Shown here piece after piece: positions 1-8,467 of a stretch of 19,856 nt of DNA (positions are counted from its first letter, which is position 1; every line of letters begins with the position of its first letter). Below the pieces are notes generated by a model. It was not told the origin of the DNA. It saw only the letters and a list, made by a program, of their open reading frames with translations, and did not search any database. Made by a program: the position numbers and the translations under genes. The DNA is from Phycisphaerales bacterium UBA1926 (GTDB lineage Bacteria; Planctomycetota; Phycisphaerae; Phycisphaerales; UBA1924). The stretch covers positions 39,377-59,232 of the forward strand of contig DDFO01000022.1 in the NCBI GenBank assembly GCA_002337215.1, read 5' to 3'.

Positions 1-760
1 GCGTCACCGGCCCGCGCTCGCGCACGGCGACGACCGTTGACGCCAGCTCATCGATGCTCGCGAACTCGCCCGGTGTGCGGATCGTCACCTCGTAACCGCC
101 CCGGTCGATCTCCCCGGCCGGCAGGTTCACGTTCGCCTCACGGATCGCCTGCAGGATCCGGTCCAGCGGAAGGCCGAGCGCGCGCACGCGATCGAGATCG
201 AGCTCAACACGGATCTCCCTGTTCGACTCGCCCCACAGGTCGACCTGCGCCACACCCGCCACCCGCTCGAACCGGTAGAGCAGGTCCTCCTCGACCATCT
301 CGGTCAGCTCGACAGGGTCGAGCGGGCTCGAGATCCCCAGGATCACGATCGGGAACGCGTTGATGTCGTACTTGGAGACCTGCGGCCTCGGCAGGTCGTC
401 GGGGAGCTCGTCGATCACGCGGTCGATCCGCGTGCGCACATCGTTGGCGGCCTCATCGACATCCGTGCCCCACACGAACTTCGCGCTCACCCGGCTCGAC
501 CCCTCGCCCGAGGTGCTCGTCAGTTCGTCCACCCCCGCGACGACCGAGATGGACTCCTCGATGTACTCGGTCACGAGCCGTTCCATCTCCTCGGGGCTCG
601 CCGTCCCGTAGTCGGCGCGCACACTGACGGTCGGGATCTCGAGCTCGGGGAGCAGGTCGATCGGTAGCCGGAACATGCTGAACAGACCGACCACGACGGC
701 GATGAGCGTGAGCATCGCGGTCGCGACGGGCCTACGGACACAAAGCGCCGGGAGACTCAC
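1..760 (-). CDS. RND efflux transporter permease, N-terminal part (runs off the window)
   Basis: Inner-membrane permease of a resistance-nodulation-division pump, which uses the proton gradient to export small molecules through a tripartite envelope complex. About 253 codons are present and the frame stays open to the left edge. I translated it by eye. The start is a GTG at 760 that overlaps the TGA of the adaptor gene (GTGA), so the two are translationally coupled. The N-terminus has a hydrophobic segment (about residues 12-30), then RLPIDLLPELEIPTVSV and SPEEMERLVTEYIEESI, which match the family pattern at the start of the first porter domain. Later segments (VELDLDRVRALGL, then LQAIREANVNLPAG) also fit the porter domain. 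Substrate class (drugs or metals) cannot be decided from this part. No membrane segments beyond the first are in the window. Confidence 0.93.
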   Translation of the reverse strand, partial: MSLPALCVRRPVATAMLTLIAVVVGLFSMFRLPIDLLPELEIPTVSVRADYGTASPEEMERLVTEYIEESISVVAGVDELTSTSGEGSSRVSAKFVWGTDVDEAANDVRTRIDRVIDELPDDLPRPQVSKYDINAFPIVILGISSPLDPVELTEMVEEDLLYRFERVAGVAQVDLWGESNREIRVELDLDRVRALGLPLDRILQAIREANVNLPAGEIDRGGYEVTIRTPGEFASIDELASTVVAVRERGPVT

Positions 761-2004
761 GGTTCGCCGTCCTTCTCGGCTTGATTGTCGATCGCGAGCC
801 CGCTCTCGTTGGCGACCTTGACGGGTGAGCCGTCGTCGAGGAGCTGGTGGCCCAGCGTCACGACCGGCGTCTCGATCCTCGGCTCGCGGATCTCGACGCG
901 ATCGTTGCTGCGGATGCCGACCGTGACGGGGATCTCACGGACCGTTCGCACGCCGTCGGTTCCCGTGTCGAGCGCGAAAACGACGTCGCGTCCGTCCCGC
1001 GTCCGCACCGCCTGGGCGGGCACGATCGTGTGGGCCTCGCGCTCGTCCAGAACCACCATGACGCGGACGAACATTCCCGGCTTGAGAAGTCCGTCGCCGT
1101 TATCGGCCGCGATCTCGACGCGGGCCTGCCGCGACGCCTCCCGGAACACAGGCGAGATGCGGGAGACGGCGCCGGTCACGATCCGCCCCGGAACGGCGTC
1201 GGCTTCAAGCGTGACGCTCTGCCCCTGGACCAGGCGTGTGTAGTCCCGCTCGGTGACGGAGACCACGGCGCGGATCGGGTCGATGACCACCCCCGCGATG
1301 ATCGCGTCGCCGATGCCCACGTTGTTGCCGGTTTCCTGGTACCGCTCGCTCACGACCGCCACGGCGCGCGACGGCCCGCCGTCGGCATCGGTTCTCGATG
1401 ACACGAAATCCGCCCGGACGCGGGTCTCCCCCAGCCGGAGCTGCGCGATCTCCAGCGCCGCCTCCGCCTGCGAGACGCGGGCGTCGGCGACCGCGCGGTC
1501 CGCCTTCGCCTCCTCGAACGCCGCGAGCGCCGTGTCGTACTCCGATTGTGACGAGACGCCATCGTCGAGAAGCCGACGCTCTCGATCGAACTCCGCCTTC
1601 GCGACATCCAGCCTCGATTGCGCGCGCATCCGCTCCGATTCACGGACGGCACGCTCGGCCTCCGCCTGCGCGATCGCCTGCACAAACCGGCGGTCGTCGA
1701 TCGTCGCGACAATCTGCCCAGGCTCGATCTCGTCGCTGATGTCAACAGAGATCGAATCGAGCAGGCCCGCCGCCTCCGCCGCGACCACGAATCGGCTCGA
1801 AGCCTCCAGCGTCCCGCTCAGCGTGCGCACGTCTCGGATCGTCCCCGACTCGATCGCTTCCACTCGGACCGCAACAGCGAGCGCCTCATCCGCATTCCCC
1901 GCCGCCTGGGGATCGTCATTCCCGGTGACCGCGAGGTAGCCGAGCGCGCAGGACGCGGCGACGAGTGCCGCGAGGATGACAAGGGTTGCGGGATGGATCT
2001 TCAT
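757..2004 (-). CDS. RND efflux periplasmic adaptor (membrane fusion protein, HlyD/AcrA type)
   Basis: Periplasmic adaptor linking the downstream RND permease to an outer-membrane channel. With the ATG at 2004 the product is 415 residues, normal for the family. AAGGA lies 5 bases before that ATG, and the chosen start places a membrane segment or signal at residues 6-25; the frame is open further upstream but that stretch does not look coding. A Cys at 19 after LVAAS could be a lipid site, but the lipobox is imperfect. Residues 70-105 form the first lipoyl half (EAAGLLDSISVDISDEI.PGQ), residues 107-195 a coiled-coil hairpin rich in Ala, Glu and Arg, and residues 240-320 the beta-barrel with LKPGMFVRVMV. 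A usual next gene, an outer-membrane TolC-like channel, is not in the window. Confidence 0.95.
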   Translation of the reverse strand: MKIHPATLVILAALVAASCALGYLAVTGNDDPQAAGNADEALAVAVRVEAIESGTIRDVRTLSGTLEASSRFVVAAEAAGLLDSISVDISDEIEPGQIVATIDDRRFVQAIAQAEAERAVRESERMRAQSRLDVAKAEFDRERRLLDDGVSSQSEYDTALAAFEEAKADRAVADARVSQAEAALEIAQLRLGETRVRADFVSSRTDADGGPSRAVAVVSERYQETGNNVGIGDAIIAGVVIDPIRAVVSVTERDYTRLVQGQSVTLEADAVPGRIVTGAVSRISPVFREASRQARVEIAADNGDGLLKPGMFVRVMVVLDEREAHTIVPAQAVRTRDGRDVVFALDTGTDGVRTVREIPVTVGIRSNDRVEIREPRIETPVVTLGHQLLDDGSPVKVANESGLAIDNQAEKDGEP

Positions 2005-2283
2005 GCGGTTCCTTGTGCCCGGCGCTACCGAAGGCAGCGAGAGACGGATCCCCGCGCGTCCACGATTCGGAAAAAGTCCTGCTCGGATCATTTCTCCGCA
2101 AGCGCCGCCGCGGATGCACCCCCGGTCGAACACCTGACCATCGAGTCTTATGCGGGGAATCTACCGAATTCGGACCAACCGATCGCAGAATGGTCAATCA
2201 CGCCGGCAGGTCCGAACAAGCCGGATTGTCGGACCCTGCAAGGGCGTTGCTCACGATCGTTCGGCACATGACTGACGACCGCA

Positions 2284-2844
2284 TCAGGTCGAGGTCCGGT
2301 CCACGACGCGGTACGCCTCACGCTCACCCCGGCCTCGCAGCGGGTAGTCCTTCCGCAGCGGGTGGGCGGGGTAGTCCTGCCACGTCAGGATCCGCCGCAG
2401 GTCGGGGTGGTTGCGGAAGCGGATGCCGAACATGTCGAAGATTTCGCGCTCGGGCCATTCGGCGCCCGGCCAGAGGTCGCAGGCCGAGTCGAGATAGAGG
2501 GCGGGGTCTTCCTCGATGCCGCTGGTGTCGATCGACGGGTCGAGGAAGGTCTTGACGAAGATCCGCTGGTCGGTCTCGTGGGCGATCAGGTGATAGATGA
2601 CCGCGAACCGGCCCGGCATGTCGGCGGGATAGTTGTGGTAATCGTGCCCGCTTACATCGCTCAGGAAGTTGAACTTTGTGTCCTTGTCGTCTTTCAGAAA
2701 CGCGAGGACAGCGTGGAGATCGCCCGGTTCGACGATGAGGTTGGTCTGCCCACGGAACTCCGTCGCGCGGAGCTTCTTGCCCGGGAAGGCGGCCTTCACA
2801 AGGGGCAGGGCGGGGTGATCGAGAGTGGGCTTCGCATCGCTCAT
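2284..2844 (-). CDS. nuoC: NADH-quinone oxidoreductase subunit C (30 kDa subunit)
   Basis: Subunit C of respiratory complex I, part of the peripheral arm that passes electrons from NADH toward quinone. The 186-residue product is full length for a stand-alone NuoC. The family signature is clear: WPEREIFDMFGIRFRNHPDL (about residues 128-147), followed by RRIL and HPLRKDYPLRGRGE near the C-terminus. No Shine-Dalgarno sequence is obvious before the ATG at 2844. The gene is flanked by an RND adaptor gene on one side and an unrelated hypothetical gene on the other, both on the same strand; nuoB and nuoD, its usual neighbours, are absent from the window. Confidence 0.96.
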   Translation of the reverse strand: MSDAKPTLDHPALPLVKAAFPGKKLRATEFRGQTNLIVEPGDLHAVLAFLKDDKDTKFNFLSDVSGHDYHNYPADMPGRFAVIYHLIAHETDQRIFVKTFLDPSIDTSGIEEDPALYLDSACDLWPGAEWPEREIFDMFGIRFRNHPDLRRILTWQDYPAHPLRKDYPLRGRGEREAYRVVDRTST

Positions 2845-2910
2845 GGGCGAGTGTAGGAAGGGGGTCTCCGCCCGGGCGAGGGCGGGCCCGCGTTCATCAC
2901 GGGGGGGCGG

Positions 2911-3651
2911 TCAACCGAGCAGCCCCGCGTCAGCCGGCAGGACGCACAGAGGGGCGATCCGCGCGAACCTGGTCGCGAAGGCACGGAGGACCGCGGGGTC
3001 GATATCCCCCAAGTCGATCGGCACCCGCGTCCGCTCGAGATCGTTGCCCGAGACGTTGGTCATCGCGACGGCCCGGACCGGTCCACCGCCCGGCACACCC
3101 GCCGTCCCGGCCAGCGGATCGAGCATGCGGACAAAGTGATCCTCGGCCTCCGCGACCATCGAGCGTGTGATTAGCGCCGCCGGCTCGAGGAAAACGCTCG
3201 CCCCCGGGTTGCCCTGCGCGAGCCCGCGGATCGCGGGGATGTCGCCAAGCACGTCGCCGGCAATAGGGTGGATCCAGAGTTCGGCCCCGCGTGACCCCGC
3301 TTGTGCGCTCAACGCCGCCCATGCCGCATCGAACCGCTCCCGGCCCTCGGACGACCATGTCCGGCGGGCCGCGTCCATCCGGTCGGTCTCGTCGATCGGT
3401 TCGTCCGCCGTCGTTTCGGGTTCGATGTGTCCCGAACGGATGATCACGGCCGGGGTGGTGATCTGCGCAGGCAGAGCGACGCCGTGCGCAGAGAGCGGGT
3501 TCGCTTCAAGAAACACCGCTTCGGCCCGATCGGGCGACACGAGATGCCACCGTTCGGTGTCGGCCTGGCAGGGCGATGCCGCGGGCGCGGGCGGGGCGAG
3601 GGTCCAGGCCGTGCATGCCGGTTCGGGTGTGTGCGCTGGGGGCGTGTTCAT
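2911..3651 (-). CDS. hypothetical protein, 246 residues
   Basis: I do not recognise a family with certainty. The product begins with a Pro/Ala-rich stretch (residues 2-30) and then reads as a soluble mixed alpha/beta protein. The segment ELWIHPIAGDVLGDIPAIRG (about 123-142), followed by a stretch with VFLEPAALITRSMV, resembles the strand-loop-helix pattern of TIM-barrel proteins of the xylose isomerase/AP endonuclease type, but no catalytic set can be named, so this is a guess. There is no signal peptide or membrane segment. Codon use is GC-rich at third positions like its neighbours, and the frame is open for its full length. No good Shine-Dalgarno precedes the ATG at 3651, so the start is uncertain; the start of the gene faces the divergent small gene at 3877 across about 225 bases. 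It lies 66 bases upstream of nuoC on the same strand and could be cotranscribed with it. Confidence 0.65.
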   Translation of the reverse strand: MNTPPAHTPEPACTAWTLAPPAPAASPCQADTERWHLVSPDRAEAVFLEANPLSAHGVALPAQITTPAVIIRSGHIEPETTADEPIDETDRMDAARRTWSSEGRERFDAAWAALSAQAGSRGAELWIHPIAGDVLGDIPAIRGLAQGNPGASVFLEPAALITRSMVAEAEDHFVRMLDPLAGTAGVPGGGPVRAVAMTNVSGNDLERTRVPIDLGDIDPAVLRAFATRFARIAPLCVLPADAGLLG

Positions 3652-3796
3652 CGCGAGACGTTAGGGGTGATCTGGGTGGTTCGGCGCGGCGTCCACTACA
3701 TGTTGTGCGCATCGCGTGCGCGGGCCGAGCGGGTTCGGCGTGTGTGCCCGCCGGGTTCTGGTGCCCGTTTCGTCCCGTGTGGTTACACGGTGGTCG

Positions 3797-3814
3797 GGGC
3801 GTGCGGACACGCCC
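3797..3814. other. perfect inverted repeat between two divergent genes
   Basis: GGGCGTG and CACGCCC pair perfectly around a 4-base loop (CGGA). It sits in the 225-base gap between the divergent genes starting at 3651 (-) and 3877 (+), so it could be an operator or part of a leader. There is no T-run, so it is a poor terminator. In GC-rich DNA a 7-base repeat can arise by chance. Confidence 0.3.
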
Positions 3815-3876
3815 GATAGGTGTTGTCCGAGGCGGAACTACAGAGGACTTCCTATTTGTAGTGACAGGAGCGGATG

Positions 3877-4317
3877 ATGCAGCGAACACGCGGACAACAG
3901 ATGTTGCAATGGGGCTCGGTCCTGCCGACTCGGACGGTTGGAATCGATCTGGCCGACGCCGATCGGGACGCTGGCTCTGTCGGGGGTCGCCTCGCGGAAC
4001 ACGTTGATCGGAAAGAGGTTGCGGAGATTCGTGGTCTGGGCCGGGCGGTGGATTCAGGGCGGCAAGAAGCGCGAACACCCCGTGAGACGCCCGCACCGCG
4101 GTTCCATCTCGAACGGCTCTCTCGCGAGCTGATTGTCGACGAGATCATCGCAATCAACCCGACGGCATCCGTGGACTTTCTGAGCGATTTCGAAGATGAC
4201 GGGCTGCGCCTCTATCTGGGTCGGCTCCGGTCGTCGCAGCTGGGACGCGGGCGGGCCTCGATGGCCGACCGGCCCGCTGGGCCCGCGGTCACGTGTGCGC
4301 CCGTGCGCAAATTCTGA
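3877..4317 (+). CDS. small conserved-looking protein of unknown function, 146 residues
   Basis: Soluble small protein without signal peptide or membrane helix. The N-terminal half (to about residue 75) is polar and looks variable. The C-terminal half is ordered: HLERLSRELIVDEIIAINPT, then a run with FLSDFEDDGLRLYLGRL, then RGRASM. I recall similar 'ELxVDEILxxNPTAxxxFLxxF...LxxYLxHL' small proteins in planctomycetes, but could not check this. Two ATGs are adjacent, at 3874 and 3877. AGGAG at 3866-3870 leaves only 3 bases to the first and 6 to the second, so the second is preferred. The frame is acidic and balanced, whereas the overlapping frames on both strands are Arg/Pro-rich, which supports this frame as the coding one. 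It stands alone, divergent from the 3651 gene. Confidence 0.7.
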   Translation: MQRTRGQQMLQWGSVLPTRTVGIDLADADRDAGSVGGRLAEHVDRKEVAEIRGLGRAVDSGRQEARTPRETPAPRFHLERLSRELIVDEIIAINPTASVDFLSDFEDDGLRLYLGRLRSSQLGRGRASMADRPAGPAVTCAPVRKF

Positions 4318-4843
4318 CCGATCTTGATCGGGCGTTGCGCCGGGTTGGCTTTGTTCGGGACCACGGCTCTGACAAGATACTCCGAGGTGCCCTGGGATCG
4401 GGGGCGGGACGCGTGTGGTGGCGTGTCCCGCTCTCCCCGGGGAATTTGCGGCCTGCACCCGGTCCGGGTGTGCTCCAGCGACGGGCTGTCGTGCCGCCTT
4501 GTGCGCTCGTCCGGTCTGTGCGGGCTCGGCCTCGAACAGCGTCCGATCGCTCGAGGGTCCCGATATGAATTCGATGATTTTGCTTGCCCCACCTGCCGAT
4601 GTTTCTCCCACGCGGGCGGCAGAGTCTCGGGTTCGTCGTCGGATTCGGTTCACGACGGCCCATCGACTTGTCCGATAAACAACCGCGGCCGGGTTCCACC
4701 GGCTGTCGCGTGGAGGATCCACGCTCCTGCATCTGAATGTGTCTGTCCGAGGCGTGGAACGCCGGGGGGCAGACCGATCACGCGACTCGATGTCCGGCTG
4801 CCCGGTGAGGGCTCCCCGGCCGGGCTGCAGGAGAGGTTCCTCT
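4318..4843. other. 526-base gap with no convincing gene
   Basis: Every open frame here, on both strands, is short and dominated by Arg, Pro and Ser, as expected for chance frames in GC-rich DNA. A palindrome CCGATC-TT-GATCGG follows the stop of the small gene (4318-4331). A bulged hairpin lies at 4404-4431 (GCGGGACGC against GCGTGTCCCGC), without a T-run; it could end the small gene's transcript. A perfect 7-base inverted repeat (GCGTGGA/TCCACGC) lies at 4708-4724. The stretch 4560-4700 is somewhat less GC-rich and may hold the promoter of the beta-propeller lipoprotein gene at 4844, but no clear -35/-10 pair was found. Confidence 0.55.
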
Positions 4844-6289
4844 ATGCACCAGGATCACACCCCCCGTTCGATCGTCGTCAACTCCGGACTCGCGGTTTGC
4901 CTCGCCGGCTTTGCTGGCGGCCTGACCGGGTGCTCAACGCTCGGGACCGATGCCAAAGCGTCGAATGAGCCCGCGCCGCGGAATGAATCCCCGGTGGTGC
5001 TCCAGGATCGCGGGCCTTCTGAAAACGTGAAGTCGATCTCCATGGACGGGCTGTTCCAGCCCAAGCCGGATCCGTTCCTCGAAGGCGAGAACAGCGACGA
5101 CGCGTGGCGGGTCGTCGAGGCGACCGCCTTCGCGGAGCGGAACCCGGTGCCGGCCTACACCAAGAAGGTCGACAAGACCAACACCGGGCCCAACCTCGCC
5201 GCGAGCCTGTACGGCTCGCTGATGGAGACCCCCGGCTCGATCCCCCAGCGGGCCGAGGAGCCCGGCTTCCAGACCAGCAACTCGCGTCAGGTGACCTTCA
5301 CCGGCGAGGGCAGCGACTTCGACCCGATCGTCAGCAAGGACGGCCGGTACCTCATCTATTCGAGCACCCAGCACAGCTCGACGGCGGACATCTACATCAA
5401 GCAGATCAACAGCCGGGTCATCACCCGTCTGACGACCGACCCGGCCCAGGACGTCATGCCCTCGCTGAGCCCCGACGGGACGCGCATCGCGTTCGCCAGC
5501 AACCGGAGCGGGAACTGGGATATCTGGGTGATGCCCGTCACCGGCGGCAAGGCGATCCAGGTCAGCACCGATCAGGCGCACGAACTGCACCCCTCGTGGT
5601 CGCCCGATGGCAGCCACCTGGTCTTCAGCCGGCTCGGGACAAGCTCGGGACGGTGGGAGTTGTGGGTCAGCGATCCGTACGACGCGTTGGCGAGCCAGCA
5701 CATCGGGTACGGCCTGTTCCCCGAGTGGAGCCCCGTCGCGGGCACCGGCGTGAACGGTGGCGACAAGATCCTTTTCCAGCGCAGCCGGGAGCGGGGCGGG
5801 CGGACGTTCGGCGTCTGGACCCTCGATTACAACCTCACGAGCAACCAGGCGGGGCACGAGACGCAGATCGTCAGCGACCCCGACCTCGCGTACATCAACC
5901 CCGCGTTCAGCCCCGACGGCATGTGGATCAGCTATTCGGCGGTGCCCAACCCCGAGAAGTGGATCGGCAGCGGCTCGGAGTTCAGCCCGCCCAGCGCGTC
6001 GGTCTGGATGATCGGCATGGACGGCCGGGGAGAGATGCCGCTGACCCAGGGCAACACGGTGGACCTGATGCCCGCGTGGAGCCCCGACGGGACGGTGTTC
6101 TTCGTGAGCAACCGGACGGGCCATGAGAACCTGTGGTCGGTGGACGCCTCCCCGGCGCTGCTGACCGCGTCGGGTGGCTCGCCGTTCTTCAACAACGACA
6201 GCACGGGTCTCGCCGGCGAGATCCGCCGGGTGAACCCCAATGCGAACAACCGGGATTCGTTCGCGACGGTCCCGACCGACGAGCCCTGA
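4844..6289 (+). CDS. TolB-like lipoprotein with a six-bladed WD40-like (PD40) beta-propeller
   Basis: Predicted periplasmic lipoprotein of 481 residues. The ATG at 4844 has AGGAGAGG 7 bases upstream and places a signal peptide with lipobox LTGC at residues 27-30 (Cys30 lipidated); earlier in-frame starts would bury that signal. A low-complexity linker (31-140) leads to six PD40-type blades seen by their repeated centre: SKDGRYLIYSS (164), SLSPDGTRIAFASNRSG (207), SWSPDGSHLVFS (251), a degenerate WSP...GDKILFQRS (295-314), AFSPDGMWISYSA (354) and AWSPDGTVFFVSNRTG (411). TolB has the same propeller and works with Pal and the Tol complex on outer-membrane integrity. Here no tol or pal gene is adjacent, so a TolB role is inference from fold alone; other binding roles are equally possible. 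A hairpin terminator lies 88 bases after the stop. Confidence 0.93.
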   Translation: MHQDHTPRSIVVNSGLAVCLAGFAGGLTGCSTLGTDAKASNEPAPRNESPVVLQDRGPSENVKSISMDGLFQPKPDPFLEGENSDDAWRVVEATAFAERNPVPAYTKKVDKTNTGPNLAASLYGSLMETPGSIPQRAEEPGFQTSNSRQVTFTGEGSDFDPIVSKDGRYLIYSSTQHSSTADIYIKQINSRVITRLTTDPAQDVMPSLSPDGTRIAFASNRSGNWDIWVMPVTGGKAIQVSTDQAHELHPSWSPDGSHLVFSRLGTSSGRWELWVSDPYDALASQHIGYGLFPEWSPVAGTGVNGGDKILFQRSRERGGRTFGVWTLDYNLTSNQAGHETQIVSDPDLAYINPAFSPDGMWISYSAVPNPEKWIGSGSEFSPPSASVWMIGMDGRGEMPLTQGNTVDLMPAWSPDGTVFFVSNRTGHENLWSVDASPALLTASGGSPFFNNDSTGLAGEIRRVNPNANNRDSFATVPTDEP

Positions 6290-6376
6290 TTGACCATTCC
6301 GGCGGGTGAGCACCCGCGCGATGTCCGAGGCCCGCTCGGTGGAGATCACCGGTGGATCCGGACGATGAAAAGCGAT

Positions 6377-6406
6377 GGCTCGCGGGTCGATCCGCGAGCC
6401 TTCTTT
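6377..6406 (+). terminator. rho-independent terminator after the beta-propeller gene
   Basis: A perfect 9-base stem (GGCTCGCGG / CCGCGAGCC) with loop GTCGAT is followed at once by TTCTTT. It separates the beta-propeller gene (ends 6289) from the lipoprotein gene at 6453, implying separate transcription units. Confidence 0.8.
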
Positions 6407-6452
6407 GAGACGATGAACACCCGGGGGACTCCGGGCGGGACGGCAGGACGCC

Positions 6453-7235
6453 ATGACAAGTGCACAGATCATGCTCACACGGCCCGCGCGATTCGTCTCG
6501 CGGGTCCTCGCCGGGTGCGTGTGCTGGGCTGTCGCCTTCGCGGCGGCGCCGGGCTGCGCATCCAAACCCGAGCTGATGCCCCCGGGGGTGACGGTTTCGC
6601 CCTACGCGGCGGACGCGGCGATCGCGGTGATCCCGCTCCGCAACGAAAGCGGCGCCTCGTTCCTGGATTCCGACGCGGTGACCGACAAGGTCATCGCCGA
6701 GCTGAACCAGGTGCGCGGGCTGACATGCCTGCCTCTGAACCGGACGATCGAGGCGATGCGGGCGCTGGAACTCCCAGCGGTCACAACACCTATTCAGGCC
6801 CAGCAGGTCGCGAATGCCATGGGGGTGGACGGGATCGTCGCGGGAACCATCACGGCCTACGACCCGTATGACCCTCCGGTGCTCGGCCTCTCTCTGGCGC
6901 TCTATGCCCAGCCTTCGCTGGGCGGCGATTCGGGTGGCCCGCTCAGTGACCCGCGTCTCCTGTCGTTTCAGGCGACGGACGCGGCGTACACCGGCGCGTC
7001 GTCAAACGAGCCCGCGTCGGTCGAGAGCGTGCACCTCGATGCCCGCAGCCATGATGTGCTGCTGGCGCTGAAGCGATACGCCGAGGGCCGCACGGAGGCG
7101 CGTTCGGCGCTCGATTGGCGGTTGTATACCGCGAGCATGGATCTGTACACGAAATTCGGCGCGCACGAAGCGGTCCGGGGGTTGCTCGATCATGAGTGGC
7201 TCCGGCTCGCACGGTACGGGCGTGCACAGAACTAG
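6453..7235 (+). CDS. lipoprotein of the CsgG/GNA1162-like group
   Basis: Predicted lipoprotein of 260 residues. The signal peptide ends in APGC (Cys35). The mature part starts with the pattern seen in CsgG-like and DUF799/GNA1162-like lipoproteins: AIAVIPLRNESG (56-67), a helix with VTDKVIAELNQVRGLTCLP (76-94), a helix IEAMRALELP, and QQVANAMGVDGIVAGTITAY (117-136), the segment that usually pairs a nucleotide-free Rossmann-like strand with a helix. The rest (140-260) is less familiar and contains a Gly/Ser-rich loop and C-terminal helices. The family often takes part in outer-membrane assembly or secretion, but the exact role here is unknown. AGGA lies 4 bases before the ATG at 6453; an in-frame ATG at 6471 is an alternative. 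It follows a terminator, so it probably has its own promoter. Confidence 0.88.
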   Translation: MTSAQIMLTRPARFVSRVLAGCVCWAVAFAAAPGCASKPELMPPGVTVSPYAADAAIAVIPLRNESGASFLDSDAVTDKVIAELNQVRGLTCLPLNRTIEAMRALELPAVTTPIQAQQVANAMGVDGIVAGTITAYDPYDPPVLGLSLALYAQPSLGGDSGGPLSDPRLLSFQATDAAYTGASSNEPASVESVHLDARSHDVLLALKRYAEGRTEARSALDWRLYTASMDLYTKFGAHEAVRGLLDHEWLRLARYGRAQN

Positions 7236-7398
7236 CGGCCACGTCGGATTTTTCCCGGCGTTGAGAGGCCGGTGAGGAATCGACGGTGGATGACCGGAGA
7301 TTGAACAAGACAGCGGCGGGCGGGGCGGGGCGTGGACTCCCCGATCGGTCGTTGTGTGACGTTGCTCGCGGCGAGGGATCGCACGGGCGCGGTGGAAT

Positions 7399-7412
7399 GG
7401 CTCAACCGAGCC
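7399..7412. other. small inverted repeat just before the recombinase ribosome site
   Basis: GGCTC-AACC-GAGCC forms a 5-base stem with a 4-base loop, ending 3 bases before the GGAGG (7416-7420) of the recombinase gene. It could lightly affect translation start, or be chance. Confidence 0.2.
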
Positions 7413-7426
7413 GTTGGAGGCTTTGA

Positions 7427-8467
7427 ATGTCTGTGCTCCCCCTGACCGACGCCTTTGCGGGCTACCTGACCGACGAGCGGCACTTCAGCCCCTACACCGC
7501 GCGGTGCTACGGCGCCGACCTGCGGCAGTACGTCGAGTTCCTGAGCGATGAACACGGGATCGAGATCAACATCGACACCGAGCGGGCCGCGTTCGAGAAG
7601 CGCCGGAAGGCCGCTGAGAACGGACCCGGAGAGGTCGTCGCGTCGATCGAGCCGACCACGCTGACCGGACACATTCTCACCGCCGACGCGGACAAGATCC
7701 GCGCGTACCTGACCTTCCTGGGCGAGAAGCAGTACTCCCCGGCGACGACGGCGCGGAAGATCGCGACGCTGCGGTCGTTCTTCAAGTGGGCGAACCGGTG
7801 CGGCTACTGCGAGTCCAACCCGATGACGCTTATCCGCACGCCGCGCCAGAACAAGCGGCTTCCCAAGGCGATCACCGTGGAACAGGTCGAGCGTCTGCTG
7901 AGCGCACCGGGTGATCGTGACGTCCTCGGACGACGCGACCGTGCGATGCTGGAAACCATTTACTCGACCGGTATCCGCGTGAGCGAACTCGTTGGGCTCG
8001 ACCTGAGCGACCTCGATACCGAGGCCGAGTCGATGCATGTCCGCGGCAAGGGCAAGAAGGAACGGCTCGTGCCCCTCGGCACGCACGCGCTCGCCGCGAT
8101 CAAGCGGTACGTGGACATGGTCGAGGCGGACGTCCGCTACGGCGGCGCACTCCGCGAGGCGAAGGCCAACGGCGGGGCGGGCCACCCGCTGTTTATCAAC
8201 AAGCACGGCAAGCGTCTGAGCTCGCGTTCGGTCCGCCGGAAGCTCGACAAGTACCTGCGTGAGGCCGGGCTGGATTCGACGATCAGCCCGCACACGCTGC
8301 GGCACTCGTTCGCGACGCACCTTCTCGACAACGGCGCGGACCTGCGCAGCGTTCAGGAGTTGCTGGGCCACCAGAGCCTGAGCACGACGCAGGTCTACAC
8401 GCACCTGACGACCGACCGGATGCGCGAGGCGTACGACAAGGCGCACCCGCGGGCCGAGGCGAGCTGA
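7427..8467 (+). CDS. xerD: tyrosine recombinase XerC/XerD
   Basis: Site-specific tyrosine recombinase that resolves chromosome dimers at dif. The 346-residue product has a SAM-like N-terminal core-binding domain (about 5-125) and a catalytic domain (about 145-335). All catalytic residues are present: Arg184 (TGIRVSEL), Lys208 (RGKGKKERLVPLG), His289 and Arg292 (HTLRHSFATH), His315 (LLGHQSLST) and the nucleophile Tyr324 (TQVYTHL). It is about 45 residues longer than a usual Xer protein because of an insertion near residues 41-85 in the DNA-binding domain, rich in charged residues. GGAGG lies 6 bases before the ATG at 7427. XerC and XerD cannot be separated securely by eye, and no partner gene or integrase context is nearby, so a housekeeping role is more likely than a mobile-element one. 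Confidence 0.93.
   Translation: MSVLPLTDAFAGYLTDERHFSPYTARCYGADLRQYVEFLSDEHGIEINIDTERAAFEKRRKAAENGPGEVVASIEPTTLTGHILTADADKIRAYLTFLGEKQYSPATTARKIATLRSFFKWANRCGYCESNPMTLIRTPRQNKRLPKAITVEQVERLLSAPGDRDVLGRRDRAMLETIYSTGIRVSELVGLDLSDLDTEAESMHVRGKGKKERLVPLGTHALAAIKRYVDMVEADVRYGGALREAKANGGAGHPLFINKHGKRLSSRSVRRKLDKYLREAGLDSTISPHTLRHSFATHLLDNGADLRSVQELLGHQSLSTTQVYTHLTTDRMREAYDKAHPRAEAS

Noticed and set aside
2005..2283. Promoter for the efflux operon in the 279-base gap after nuoC
   Set aside because: A TTGACC-like box is present on the minus strand, but no -10 box at proper spacing could be identified with confidence.
4934..6565. Open frame of 543 codons on the minus strand opposite the beta-propeller gene
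   Set aside because: Rich in Arg, Ala, Val and His with no domain; it is the codon-position mirror of a GC-rich gene with six clear PD40 blades on the other strand.
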